Part shown: piece by piece, positions 7,622 to 16,189 of the stretch | Numbering within the stretch: the stretch's first letter is position 1 | Layout of the letters: each line of letters begins with the position of its first letter | Origin: DATKKM01 sp036741795 | GTDB taxonomy: Bacteria; Chloroflexota; Dehalococcoidia; SM23-28-2; RBG-16-64-32 | NCBI GenBank assembly: GCA_036741795.1 | Contig: DAINRO010000040.1 | Location: forward strand, 1 to 22,147 | Reading direction: 5' to 3' | DNA: 22,147 nucleotides | Program-made: the position numbers and the translations under genes | The notes under the pieces: generated by a model | Seen by the model: the letters and a program-made list of their open reading frames with translations, nothing else | Told to the model about the DNA's origin: nothing | Databases searched by the model: none

Positions 7622-8236
7622 ATGAGCGGAACCATGCAACCAGATCTCGCAACGACTACAACCGAACCTGGCGTGGCCGAATGGATGCGCCAACTCGCCT
7701 ATCGCCTGCATCTGCCCACCACGATGATCAAGTTCCTGATTGTGGGCGGCATCGGTTTTCTCATCAACCAGTTCTTCCTGTTCGTCCTCTACGACACCAC
7801 CATCTTCGGGTTCCTCCCCGAGAAGGGCGCCTCGGAGACACTGTTCTTCTTCACCCACACCGACACGCGCCTCTTGATCTCCTCGATCATCGCCGTGGAG
7901 ATCGCCATCCTCGCCCAGTTCAACCTTCACGACCGCTGGACATTCCGGCACCGGGAGCGCGAGGGCAACGTTATCATCCGCTTCCTCAAGTTCAACCTGA
8001 GTTCCGCAGTGAGCCCCATCATCATCGTCCTCACAGTCAACCTGCTAACGCCGGTGCTCAGAGAAGGCCCGAACGACTCCAGCGCGATCGGCACTCTCGC
8101 CCCCTACATCGCCACGACTGTTGGCGTACTGCTGGGTTTCATGTGGAACTGGACCTTTACGTCGGTCGTCATCTGGCCGACGCGACGCGGCGAGCGGCAA
8201 GCGGACTACACAGCGCAGGACGCCGAGACGTCGTAG
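7622..8236 (+). CDS. GtrA-family membrane protein (polyprenyl-phosphate sugar flippase-like)
   Basis: This 204-residue protein has four predicted membrane segments at about residues 36-58, 84-103, 120-146 and 164-184. The family hallmarks are visible: KFLIVGGIGFLINQ in helix 1, a FNLHDRWTF loop after helix 2, RFLKFNLSS before helix 3, and a final GFMWNWTFTSVVIW. GtrA proteins are thought to help move lipid-linked sugars across the membrane and are often fused or adjacent to GT2 synthases, as here, 110 nt after one. The ATG at 7622 is preferred because it lies after the TATAAT box and removes an unlikely polar N-terminus from an upstream in-frame extension. Its last 31 nt overlap the 3' end of the convergent GT-C gene. 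Confidence 0.85.
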   Translation: MSGTMQPDLATTTTEPGVAEWMRQLAYRLHLPTTMIKFLIVGGIGFLINQFFLFVLYDTTIFGFLPEKGASETLFFFTHTDTRLLISSIIAVEIAILAQFNLHDRWTFRHREREGNVIIRFLKFNLSSAVSPIIIVLTVNLLTPVLREGPNDSSAIGTLAPYIATTVGVLLGFMWNWTFTSVVIWPTRRGERQADYTAQDAETS

Positions 8237-10329
8237 ATATCGATCGTATCTGCACCCTGTGGGGCTGACCCCGCGAGCGTGAATTCATCCCGGAACAATT
8301 GCTCGTTCAGCGGGAACAGGGTACCACCCCGCTCAGACCGGCCGATGAGCACGTAGTCGATATCGTTTTCCCGCAGTAGGCCGCAGGCCTCGCCCTTCGA
8401 CCCCGCACCGTAGATGGCCGTGATCGTCTCCTTCCGTGGCGCGGCGTCGTAGCCGGCACTCGAAACCCACGGATCGTAGCCGAGGAAAACCCCCCGGCCG
8501 GCCAGGGTCGGGGCCGTGTAGAGGTCGCCCCAGGCAACGAGGAATACGGCGTCCCCTTCCGTATTCTCTTCGATCCAAACCACCGCCGCCTGATTTTCGC
8601 CGAAAACGTCGACTTCCCAATCGTTCTTGATGGTCATGAAGTCCAGCAACCCCGAAACCACCAGGCCGAAGAACAGCACGGGCACAAGCACCCATGTTAC
8701 GGGCTGCAGCGCCGGGGACTTGAAATTGAGCGCACCAAGCATCCCGCGGCCGATGTTCCACAATTCGACAAGCGCGTACGCGACGAACAACGATGCGAGT
8801 ATCTCCCACAAGTTGAATATCTTGTGGTTGTGCCCGCCGAGGTCCCTGCTGAGCTGGAACAGGCTTCCGAAGATGAACACGGCCATGATCGCCGCCAAGA
8901 TTTTCAGGTCGCTGCGCTTCGCAATGACGAAGGCAAATATCAAGAGCGGGATCATCAACCCCTGGTTCAAGAGCCAGTAGTTGCCGAACTCCACCCAGTG
9001 AGATGGGTCCAGTGGGTCCATTTCCCCGTTCGCGTTGCAGTTGGCATTCGGCGACGAGCAAACGAGGTAGCCGATATGCTGTCGGATGCTTCCGTCGTTT
9101 CCGAGGCCGCCGTTGAGCGAGATCGCCTGCGGAATGGCGAGGAGGAGGGCCGGGGCGATGAACCAAACCGACGCCTTCACCCATCGCCACAATTCGCGCC
9201 AAAACTCCGATCCCCGGCTACCCACTGCCGATCCTTGCGCATGGCGGCACGCCGCCGAAACGGCGAAAACGACCAGCAACGTGCCGAAGAATATTCCGGC
9301 GGCGATGAAGAGCACGCCGTTTAGCCAAAAACTGGCACCGAAAAGGACGCCCAATAGCAGCATTCGGTCTCGAGGCAGACGCTGCCCGAACCGCAAAGGC
9401 TGCAGCAACCCAAATGCGACGAAAAGAACCACCGCCATCCCGACGATCAAGTGAGTCTGCGTCAGGAACACATTCAGAGTGTTGAAGATCGCGATCTTGT
9501 CCGCGGTATAGGGCCCGATCGACAAATACCCCGTGTGGTTCCACCAGGTATCCGGATTCAGCGCATCGCTGAAGCTACCTGTCGTTTCGAAATAGCGAAT
9601 GACTTGTAGCGATTGGTTCGTCATCAGCAGCGCCACGGCGATTAGTCCGCCCCAGACACCGCGGTCTTCCCACCACCGGCGTTGCTTGCCGTCGTTCACC
9701 GAGAACAGCATCCTCCCGAGCGAGAGCATCAACGCCATCATTGCCGTGAACGCCAGCGCACCCGGTAGGTTGAACGACAACACGACCGACAACCCACCTT
9801 CCTGCAACGCTCCGGCGAAAAAGTCGTAGCCGAAGTGATAGCGGATCGGGTCATTGGCGAAGAATGGGTACTCGGTGGGGTAATTGGCCCCCTCTGAAAA
9901 CGAGCGCGAGAGCGCTACGTGTAGCGCTGTGTCACCCCAGGTCTCGGACGACACAAGCACCGGATCGCCCGCCACATCGCCCGCGACGAAGAGCCGGTTG
10001 TCCATCAGCCAGAACGAAAAGGCCAGGGCAGCGCCGAGGAACAGGACCTCGAACGCCGACATCCGGACGTGCGACAACCTGAGCGAATCCCTGCACCAGA
10101 CGATGACAGCGGCGTTGAGCACGGTTGTCAGCACGATCCCAATCAGCAGCGACTCGTCCGTAACCCCCGAAAGCCCCAGCGCGACCAGGTAGGTCACCCA
10201 GGCAGACGACACGATGCCCAGCAGGAATCCGCCGCAGATTCGTACCATGGCGGGCGCCGAGGGCATCATGCGGTTGACGACGCCCGCACCGGCAACGGAA
10301 AGAACGATCAGGTAAACGACGGCGAGCAC
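8206..10329 (-). CDS. Large polytopic GT-C-type membrane protein, probable glycosyltransferase
   Basis: The 707-residue protein begins with many hydrophobic helices (roughly a dozen) and ends with a soluble domain from about residue 560. After the first helices comes a periplasmic loop with WGDTALH (131-137) and RYHFGYDF (163-170). Acidic residues at this position are where GT-C enzymes bind the lipid-phosphate sugar. The C-terminal part (VWIEENTEGDAVFLVAWGD, later NDIDYVLIGRSE) resembles the tail of DUF2298/STT3-related GT-C proteins. The exact family is not recognised. GTG 10329 is supported by GGAGGT just upstream, overlapping the end of the PMT gene; the gap between them is 6 nt. It is the third gene of the 13394-to-8206 minus-strand operon. 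Confidence 0.7.
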   Translation of the reverse strand: MLAVVYLIVLSVAGAGVVNRMMPSAPAMVRICGGFLLGIVSSAWVTYLVALGLSGVTDESLLIGIVLTTVLNAAVIVWCRDSLRLSHVRMSAFEVLFLGAALAFSFWLMDNRLFVAGDVAGDPVLVSSETWGDTALHVALSRSFSEGANYPTEYPFFANDPIRYHFGYDFFAGALQEGGLSVVLSFNLPGALAFTAMMALMLSLGRMLFSVNDGKQRRWWEDRGVWGGLIAVALLMTNQSLQVIRYFETTGSFSDALNPDTWWNHTGYLSIGPYTADKIAIFNTLNVFLTQTHLIVGMAVVLFVAFGLLQPLRFGQRLPRDRMLLLGVLFGASFWLNGVLFIAAGIFFGTLLVVFAVSAACRHAQGSAVGSRGSEFWRELWRWVKASVWFIAPALLLAIPQAISLNGGLGNDGSIRQHIGYLVCSSPNANCNANGEMDPLDPSHWVEFGNYWLLNQGLMIPLLIFAFVIAKRSDLKILAAIMAVFIFGSLFQLSRDLGGHNHKIFNLWEILASLFVAYALVELWNIGRGMLGALNFKSPALQPVTWVLVPVLFFGLVVSGLLDFMTIKNDWEVDVFGENQAAVVWIEENTEGDAVFLVAWGDLYTAPTLAGRGVFLGYDPWVSSAGYDAAPRKETITAIYGAGSKGEACGLLRENDIDYVLIGRSERGGTLFPLNEQLFRDEFTLAGSAPQGADTIDIYDVSASCAV

Positions 10330-10335
10330 GGCCCG

Positions 10336-11952
10336 CTACCTCCAGCTATCGAACCAGTAGTAGCTGTCGTCCAGCCACGTCGGTACGTCCACCGCCGTCC
10401 AGTGAGGGTAGAAGTACAGGAATGTGATCCCGGCCACCGCCAGGAAGGCGAGCGCCGCGGGGCGCCCATACTTGACCGGCGTGTCCCAGAGCCAGTGGAC
10501 CGTGAAGCCCAACGCGAGGATTGCGAACGCCAATGCCGGGACGTAGTGATAAAGGAAAAGAGCCCGTCCCTGCGTCGCCAGCGCCAGCCATAGCGCCAGG
10601 TACCCCACGACGATCCACAGCGGCACAAACTGCTTGTCGCCAATCCGACCCCAGACAGAAAGCGCAGCCCCGGCGTCCACCCGTGCGCGTATGTACTTCG
10701 CCCCCTGGAACAGGGTGAATCCGAGCGCAGGCAGCGCCATCCAGAAGACGATCGGGTTGCCCAGGTTGTAGATCTTCGCCCGCCCCTCGCCCAAGAAGAA
10801 GAACACCGGCCTCACGTTTATCGGCCATTTCCAGAATTCCGCCTGGTACGGATGTGACGCATCGAGCGACGAATGGAATTCGTAAGCCGACCGATTCAGG
10901 TCCCACCAATGGCTAAGACCGTAGCCCTCGGCGAACATGGGGATGTACGAGGCCATATAAACAGCGAACGGGACGGCGATGAAAAACAGCGGCAACGAAA
11001 TCGCCATCCGTATGTAAACGGACGCCCTGGGACTATCCCGCAGCTCAGGATCAGACACCAGCGCCGCCAAACCACCGAGGATCACGAATACCCCCAGCGC
11101 AACAAAGAGACCGCCGCCAAGCAAAACAGTCCCGGACAATCCATCACCGATGAAGTAGAGGGCGGCCGCGACAAGCGCGCCTATCCCTATCCCTGCAGCC
11201 CCGACGGCGAACACTCGTTCAGCCTGGCGAAGCCGAGGATCCGGCCCCGCCTTCTGTAGCCGGGTGTACAGCGTCCATGCGAGGTACAGCAAGATAGGTG
11301 CAACAGCGAACGCCCCGACCCACTTCGATGCCGCCGCTGCCCCCAGGAACATTCCGGAGAGAAGCCACCGCTTCGATACCAGGAAGTACAGGGACCCCAG
11401 CATGAAACAGAGGGAGAACGTATCCGGCGTGGCGATACGTGCCTGAGTAAGTGCGAGGCCATCGATGGCCAGCAGGAAGGCCGCGGCCAACCCCCCGGCC
11501 TCGCTGTCGAAGAGCCGCCGCGCCAGCAGGTACATGAACACCACTGCGCCCACACCGGCCAGCGCCCCAGGGAACCGCCAGCCGAACGAGTCGTAGAGCC
11601 AGGCCGGGTTGTTCTCTTTGTTGTTGTCCGCCTCGTCGCCCCAGCAGCCGTTCGAAGCGCCGTCGTTGTGCCCGAAGAGGCCCATCCCGGCGGCCATAAG
11701 CACCTTGGACAGCGGCGGGTGAGTGTTCTCGTGACCGAAGAAATCCCACGCGGTCCTGTCGCCTCGTAGGATTTCCGCGCCCGTTGTGGGGAAGTACACC
11801 TCGTCGAAGTAGCAGCGTTCGGGCTCGCCCAGCCGCCAGAAGCGCGTGAACCCGGCCAGCAAGATGATGAGTATGAGAAGGACGTGGTGGAGCCGGAAAT
11901 TCGAGGGGGGAGAGAACCTGGCACTCGGTTCGCTGATCGCCGCGGACGTCAT
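10336..11952 (-). CDS. pmt: Protein O-mannosyltransferase family (GT39, PMT)
   Basis: The 538-residue polytopic membrane protein has the PMT signature. FDEVYF (residues 49-54) contains the catalytic Asp-Glu pair in the first extracytoplasmic loop. THPPLSK (77-83) and GWRFPGALAGVG follow, and the C-terminal four-helix PMT_4TMC region includes YNLGNPIVFW and LFLYHYVPALAF. GT39 enzymes transfer mannose from polyprenyl-phosphate-mannose to Ser/Thr of exported proteins as they cross the membrane; in Actinobacteria they work with a DPM-type synthase. Its ATG overlaps the upstream stop in an ATGA quartet (11949-11952), so translation is probably coupled. Family assignment is firm; the acceptor proteins are inferred only. 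Confidence 0.9.
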   Translation of the reverse strand: MTSAAISEPSARFSPPSNFRLHHVLLILIILLAGFTRFWRLGEPERCYFDEVYFPTTGAEILRGDRTAWDFFGHENTHPPLSKVLMAAGMGLFGHNDGASNGCWGDEADNNKENNPAWLYDSFGWRFPGALAGVGAVVFMYLLARRLFDSEAGGLAAAFLLAIDGLALTQARIATPDTFSLCFMLGSLYFLVSKRWLLSGMFLGAAAASKWVGAFAVAPILLYLAWTLYTRLQKAGPDPRLRQAERVFAVGAAGIGIGALVAAALYFIGDGLSGTVLLGGGLFVALGVFVILGGLAALVSDPELRDSPRASVYIRMAISLPLFFIAVPFAVYMASYIPMFAEGYGLSHWWDLNRSAYEFHSSLDASHPYQAEFWKWPINVRPVFFFLGEGRAKIYNLGNPIVFWMALPALGFTLFQGAKYIRARVDAGAALSVWGRIGDKQFVPLWIVVGYLALWLALATQGRALFLYHYVPALAFAILALGFTVHWLWDTPVKYGRPAALAFLAVAGITFLYFYPHWTAVDVPTWLDDSYYWFDSWR

Positions 11953-13394
11953 TGGGCCGCAGCCCGCGCTCGCGAGTCACGTTCACTTAACACGAAGGCC
12001 AGAGCCAGGAGCGCCGCAGAGGCGGCCACGAACACTATCGAGAGGAACTGCACGGTCGATAAGGTGCCCAATATCGGCACGGTGAACCCGAAAACGTCCG
12101 ATTTCGCTAGCCAGTCGTAGAGAAAATCCAACCGGATGAACCCGGGGTAGTTCCCCTCGTAGTCCGGGTTGAAGAAGTAGTAATACCCGAACACGTGATA
12201 GAGGTTCAAGAAGTGCACCACGACGGTCGTCACGAATATCCCCCACAAGAACCGGCTGTTGAGCAACGCACAAGCCAGGAGGAACGGGAGGAAGAATGCG
12301 AAAACGTATCGCTCGTGCATGCGAGTGAGGAGCATGTAAAAGGCAAGCATCGAGAGGGCCGTCCCCAACGCCAGGTATCCTGTGCCACGGGCCTTCCGCA
12401 GGGCGACTATCGTCAGGCCTATGCCGCTGGCGAAGAGCCCGAGGCTCCAGTAGCGAGTCGGAATCCCAAGAAACTCGGTGGCATTCGGCGCGGAATTGGC
12501 ATCGCAGGCTGATTGCAAATCGCAGCGGAACCCCATCTCGAAGAGGCCGCCGATGTTCCAGAAGTTGTAGGCCCAGAACGAATTAACGCGATAGTTGGCA
12601 ACATTTGTCGAGTCGTATAGTTCCGAAATCAAACGCCACGGTTCGTACGTGAAAAACGGGACGATGAGAACCAACAACGCGCCCAGCGGCACCAGTGTGC
12701 AGTAGATCAACTCCCGTGGGACATGCAGCCGTCGCCCTCCCGTGTCGGTCTCTTCGAGCCGTGGCAGGCGATCGCGGATGATCCAGAAGGCGAGGAAGGG
12801 AAGCGCCGCGATAGCCTGCGGCTTGACCAGGAATCCCACCGTGAATGCGACAGCACCGGCGACGGGCCGGTCCTTGTCGATGTAGTACACCGTAAGCAGG
12901 AGGAAAAACGCCAGGATACTATCGACCTGGCCCCACAGGGCGCCGACAAAGAACGTGATCGGCAAGAAGAGGTAGACCGCCGTTACGCCCAGTCGCATAG
13001 GGGCCGGCTTGTCCTTGAGCATCACGTACAGCAGGTACGCCCCTGCCAGGTCCGCAACGATGGATGGCAGCTTCAGCGCGTACTGGTACTGGCCGGCCGT
13101 GAAGCCCACGATCTGGTTGATCTCCCCGATCAGCCAGAGGACATACATGTATCCGGGGGCATAGTCGCTAAAGAAATCGTCCTTGTAGAAGTTCCATGGA
13201 CCCTCGGCGGCCAGCCGCTGAGACCACCCCTGGAACGTGCCCATGTCCACGCCGAAACCATCGATGGGTGCGATCGCGAGACGCACGATCAGGCCCGCGA
13301 GCATCAGTGGCAGAATTGCCGGGATGCGAAGGGAAAAGTTTAGGACCGAATCCCCACCGGTCAAGCGGGGAGCCTCTGCCGCGACTTCAGTCAT
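11949..13394 (-). CDS. GT-C membrane glycosyltransferase (Gpi18/GT87-like)
   Basis: This 481-residue membrane protein is the first gene of the minus-strand glycosylation operon. After a first helix it has an acidic GFGVDMGTFQGW (about 47-58), then DYAPGYMYVLWLIG (77-90), WGQVDS in a later loop, and RMHERY near the end. These motifs are shared by polyprenol-phosphate-mannose-dependent GT-C mannosyltransferases such as Gpi18-like and GT87/DUF2029 proteins. It probably adds a sugar on the outer face of the membrane to a lipid or protein-bound glycan. ATG 13394 lacks a close Shine-Dalgarno. A possible TATTTT -10 lies about 20 nt upstream, but it is weak. Confidence 0.75.
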   Translation of the reverse strand: MTEVAAEAPRLTGGDSVLNFSLRIPAILPLMLAGLIVRLAIAPIDGFGVDMGTFQGWSQRLAAEGPWNFYKDDFFSDYAPGYMYVLWLIGEINQIVGFTAGQYQYALKLPSIVADLAGAYLLYVMLKDKPAPMRLGVTAVYLFLPITFFVGALWGQVDSILAFFLLLTVYYIDKDRPVAGAVAFTVGFLVKPQAIAALPFLAFWIIRDRLPRLEETDTGGRRLHVPRELIYCTLVPLGALLVLIVPFFTYEPWRLISELYDSTNVANYRVNSFWAYNFWNIGGLFEMGFRCDLQSACDANSAPNATEFLGIPTRYWSLGLFASGIGLTIVALRKARGTGYLALGTALSMLAFYMLLTRMHERYVFAFFLPFLLACALLNSRFLWGIFVTTVVVHFLNLYHVFGYYYFFNPDYEGNYPGFIRLDFLYDWLAKSDVFGFTVPILGTLSTVQFLSIVFVAASAALLALAFVLSERDSRARAAAQ

Positions 13395-13511
13395 ATACCG
13401 GCGAAACAGTCCTCAAAATACACGTAGATTGCCATTCAGTCTAACGTAGGGGTATACGGCGGGCAATTCCGGGCGGATGCTGCGCTCCCGCTATTTCGTA
13501 TCCCACCCCTC

Positions 13512-13520
13512 TGCTACGAT
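13512..13520 (+). promoter_or_regulatory. Extended -10 promoter (TGCTACGAT) of the sugar-dehydrogenase-like gene
   Basis: TGN followed by TACGAT ends 8 nt before ATG 13529. There is no good -35 at 16-18 bp, as is usual for extended -10 promoters, and no Shine-Dalgarno. A leaderless mRNA is likely. The 13395-13511 gap holds no gene. Confidence 0.5.
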
Positions 13521-13528
13521 TTTGCTCA

Positions 13529-14887
13529 ATGAAGGTCGTTTCGGCCCGGCGTTACGCGATCCTGCTCGTCACGATATTCGCGGCCGCCATTACCATCGCC
13601 TGTGGCGGAGATGACGAGTCAGAAGGTGGGGACGGTGGAGCGCGGGGAGAAACCTTCGGTTTTGGTCTGGGTGCCATAACGCTCGCATCCGACGGCCTTG
13701 CGGACCGCGTGAGCGCGATGCAGTTCGCTCCGGACGGCCGGCTCTTCTACACCGAGCAGCTAGAAGGCACTATCCGCATCCTGAATGCCGATGGCACCCC
13801 GGCAGCAGAGCCCTTTGCCCAGATCACCGTCGCTGACTGGGCCGGCCAGGACTGGGGACTGACCGGATTGGCCCTGGACCCCGGTTTCGCCACGAACGGA
13901 TACGTCTACGCCTTCTATACCGAGCCAGTCACTCCCGGGGACATCAATGCTTCGCCGGCCGTGAATCCAACCGGCCGCCCAACCATCATCCGCTTCACAG
14001 ACCAGGGCGGGGTCGGCGTCGAGCAGACGACTATCGATGCCGACTTCCCGGAGACCAACCCAGGTCAGGCAGGGTTCAACGCTAACGGCGAAATCCATTT
14101 CGGCCCCGATGGCAAGCTTTACGCGAGCATCGGCGACTACGACCTCTTCAGCATCGATCCCGGCATTATCACGGACCCCTCGAGTCCGGTCGGTAAGATC
14201 CTGCGCTTGAACCCGGATGGCACGCCGCCTGCTGACAATCCGTTTATCGACGATCCCGCCGCCGATCCGAGGGTGTTTGCGACCGGATTCAGGGAGCCGT
14301 TCCCGTTCACGTTCGCCGGAGACGGCACCGTCTATGGGACCGACAACACCACTGTGAGCTGCGAGGAATTGAACGTGCTAAAGTCAGGCCTCTACTATGG
14401 CTGGCCAGAAATGGGCGTGTTCCCGTTCCCCGACTGCAGCGTCGCGCCCGGCGAGCAACCGATCTACAACATGGCACGGGACGGCATGGCCCCGGGAGAC
14501 TTCGTCTCCCTTGTGGAAGTATCCGGTCTCTCGCAACTAACAGGGAGCACCTATACGCAGCTAAGCGATGGGTTGCTCATTTGTGAGAGCCGGAAATCTG
14601 CCGACGCATCCGGGCAACCCACCATTGGTGTCCTCAAGCGAATGACACTCAGTAGTCCGACTACTGTCGACACGTACGACCAGGTATCCAGCGATTGTTT
14701 CGGCGAGGTCCGCACCCGGGCCGGCGAAGCCTACTATGCCACGCAAGGTGCCATCCGCAAACTGGTTGAAGAGAGCGAGGGCGAGACGGCTGCCCCGGAA
14801 ACCGATTCTCCAGAGGGAACAGACGCTCCTGAGGAAACCGACGCACCCGACGAGCCCCAGGAAACCGTGGCCGTGCCCGTCCCCTGA
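13529..14887 (+). CDS. Lipoprotein with glucose/sorbosone dehydrogenase (PQQ-type) beta-propeller fold
   Basis: The 452-residue exported protein has a signal peptide with Arg7-Arg8 and a hydrophobic core ending ITIAC, so Cys25 is the likely lipid anchor; Thr at -3 makes the lipobox atypical. The propeller shows MQFAPDGRLFYTEQ, GLTGLALDPGFATNGYVYAFYT, IHFGPDGKLYASIGD, SSPVGKILRLNPDGTPPADNPF and FATGFREPFPFTF, all typical of GSDH/YliI-type PQQ-dependent aldose dehydrogenases. The catalytic-base His of soluble glucose dehydrogenase, normally five residues before the FGPDG block, appears as Asn184, so activity is doubtful. A Glu/Thr/Pro-rich tail runs from about residue 413 to the end. It could instead be a sugar-binding or recognition propeller. 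Confidence 0.82.
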   Translation: MKVVSARRYAILLVTIFAAAITIACGGDDESEGGDGGARGETFGFGLGAITLASDGLADRVSAMQFAPDGRLFYTEQLEGTIRILNADGTPAAEPFAQITVADWAGQDWGLTGLALDPGFATNGYVYAFYTEPVTPGDINASPAVNPTGRPTIIRFTDQGGVGVEQTTIDADFPETNPGQAGFNANGEIHFGPDGKLYASIGDYDLFSIDPGIITDPSSPVGKILRLNPDGTPPADNPFIDDPAADPRVFATGFREPFPFTFAGDGTVYGTDNTTVSCEELNVLKSGLYYGWPEMGVFPFPDCSVAPGEQPIYNMARDGMAPGDFVSLVEVSGLSQLTGSTYTQLSDGLLICESRKSADASGQPTIGVLKRMTLSSPTTVDTYDQVSSDCFGEVRTRAGEAYYATQGAIRKLVEESEGETAAPETDSPEGTDAPEETDAPDEPQETVAVPVP

Positions 14888-14895
14888 CTTCCCGC

Positions 14896-15495
14896 ATGTC
14901 TGACGAACCGCAAGCCCCTTCAGCGCCCGACCCTCTAACAACAAGAGGCGAGTTGATCGCTGCCGCGGCGCTCGTGCTAGGCGCCTTCGCACTCATCGGA
15001 GGCATCCTCCTGTTCGTTGGCCCGACCGGAACGGACGACCCCGGCCCATCTCCCACCCTCTCCGGCGCCCCATCTGGAAGCCTCTCTGCTACAGCCACAC
15101 AGGCCGCATTCCCCATCGTCCCGCAAAACCCGGACGAGCAGGCCATCAACGAGTTGGCACGGCTATCCATAGACCTGCTCCCGCTGGGCCAATGGCCGGA
15201 CCTCTACGATGACTTCACCACCGAATTCCAGGACCGCTGCACCCTGGAGGAATTCACGCAGGCGGGGGTCGATGCCGCCGAGGGACTGGAAGAAAACCTC
15301 TCCCTGCTCGCGTTCAAGGGGCTCCGAGAGCTGAACATCACCGACGGATCGGCCAGGGCAGTAGTCGTCGGTGAACTGCGCGGTCAGTCCGAGTACGAAA
15401 TCGAGGCCTTCTTCGTGTTAGAGAACGGGGTCTGGAAGATCAGCCCCGCACCAGGAAGCACCGGCTGCTCATCCTTCAACCGCCTCGCAGCCTGA
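14896..15495 (+). CDS. Membrane-anchored protein of unknown function with Ser/Thr/Pro linker
   Basis: The 199-residue protein has one membrane segment at about residues 19-41 (LIAAAALVLGAFALIGGILL), preceded by a short cytoplasmic tail. A Ser/Thr/Pro/Gly-rich linker (about 43-72) follows, then an extracytoplasmic domain of about 125 residues with two Cys (in DRCTLEEF and STGCSSFN) that could form a disulfide. The end (AFFVLENGVWKISPAP) resembles the last strands of NTF2-like (SnoaL/DUF4878) domains. This is a fold guess without an active site. It follows the propeller gene by 8 nt and is presumably co-transcribed, so the two may act together at the cell surface. Confidence 0.7.
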   Translation: MSDEPQAPSAPDPLTTRGELIAAAALVLGAFALIGGILLFVGPTGTDDPGPSPTLSGAPSGSLSATATQAAFPIVPQNPDEQAINELARLSIDLLPLGQWPDLYDDFTTEFQDRCTLEEFTQAGVDAAEGLEENLSLLAFKGLRELNITDGSARAVVVGELRGQSEYEIEAFFVLENGVWKISPAPGSTGCSSFNRLAA

Positions 15496-15523
15496 CCTAA
15501 CACCTATCACCTGACACCTACAA
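15496..15523 (+). repeat. Degenerate heptamer tandem repeat, four units
   Basis: Four seven-base units, all beginning CCT, start with CCTAACA (15496-15502) and CCTATCA (15503-15509). The array begins at the first base after the plus-strand stop and runs into the last codons of the convergent MBL gene, filling the whole 22-nt gap. Confidence 0.6.
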
Positions 15524-16189
15524 GCCCTGCCGCCTGGCCATTTCCTGCCTCACGAACGGGTTCATCTCTTTCTCGGTCCCGATCCGCGTCTCCATCATAT
15601 GACCCGGCAGCACTACCGTTTCGTCCGGCAGGACCAACAACTTGTCGACGATGCTGGCCATCTCCTGGTCATAGTCTCCGCCCGGCAAGTCCGTCCGGCC
15701 GATCGAGCCGGCAAAGAGGGTGTCGCCGCTGAACAAAAGGCCATCCGTGTAGTAGGAGAGGCTGCCGGGGGTATGCCCTGGCGTATGGATCACCGTGAGC
15801 TTCACCCCTTCCACTTCCACAACGTCCCCATCCACCGGATTGAAATCGGGAGGTGGCGGTTCCTCCGCGGACTGACCCGCAAGCGTCCTGGCCAGCTCTA
15901 CGGCCCTTGCGGCCATGGACGCCTCATCCTTGTGCATGAAGAACTTCGCTCCTGTTGCGTTCTTCACGGCGCCGACACCAAGGATATGGTCCACGTGCGC
16001 GTGGCTGTTGGCGATTGCCTTGATCGTGACCCCCATGTCCTTCGCCATCGCGAGGATCTCCTCCGGCTGGTCACCCGGATCGATGCAGATCGCCTCGCCC
16101 GTGCGCCGGTTGCCGATTACCCAGCAATTCTCCTGGAACACACCGACCACGATCCCCTTGACGATGATCTCGTTGACTTCGTCGGCCAT
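15518..16189 (-). CDS. MBL-fold hydrolase, glyoxalase II-like (GloB family)
   Basis: The 223-residue metallo-beta-lactamase-fold enzyme carries the di-metal set: HAHVDH (H63, H65, D67, H68), H139 in HTPGHTPGS, D156 in FSGDTLFAGSIGRTD, and H197 in VLPGHMMETRIG. The SGDTLFAGSIGRTDLPGGD block and thioester-hydrolase-like length match hydroxyacylglutathione hydrolase/YcbL-type proteins. These hydrolyse S-lactoyl or other acyl thioesters in the cytoplasm. The thiol partner in this organism is unknown. ATG 16189 is chosen because it gives a natural N-terminus and overlaps the upstream stop in TGATG; longer in-frame extensions run into the zinc-ribbon gene. The gene ends within a heptamer repeat. 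Confidence 0.88.
   Translation of the reverse strand: MADEVNEIIVKGIVVGVFQENCWVIGNRRTGEAICIDPGDQPEEILAMAKDMGVTIKAIANSHAHVDHILGVGAVKNATGAKFFMHKDEASMAARAVELARTLAGQSAEEPPPPDFNPVDGDVVEVEGVKLTVIHTPGHTPGSLSYYTDGLLFSGDTLFAGSIGRTDLPGGDYDQEMASIVDKLLVLPDETVVLPGHMMETRIGTEKEMNPFVRQEMARRQGL

Noticed and set aside
13395..13460. Clear promoter for the minus-strand glycosyltransferase operon
   Set aside because: Only a weak TATTTT about 20 nt before the ATG and a poor -35 match (TTAGAC) were found, too weak to call as a feature.
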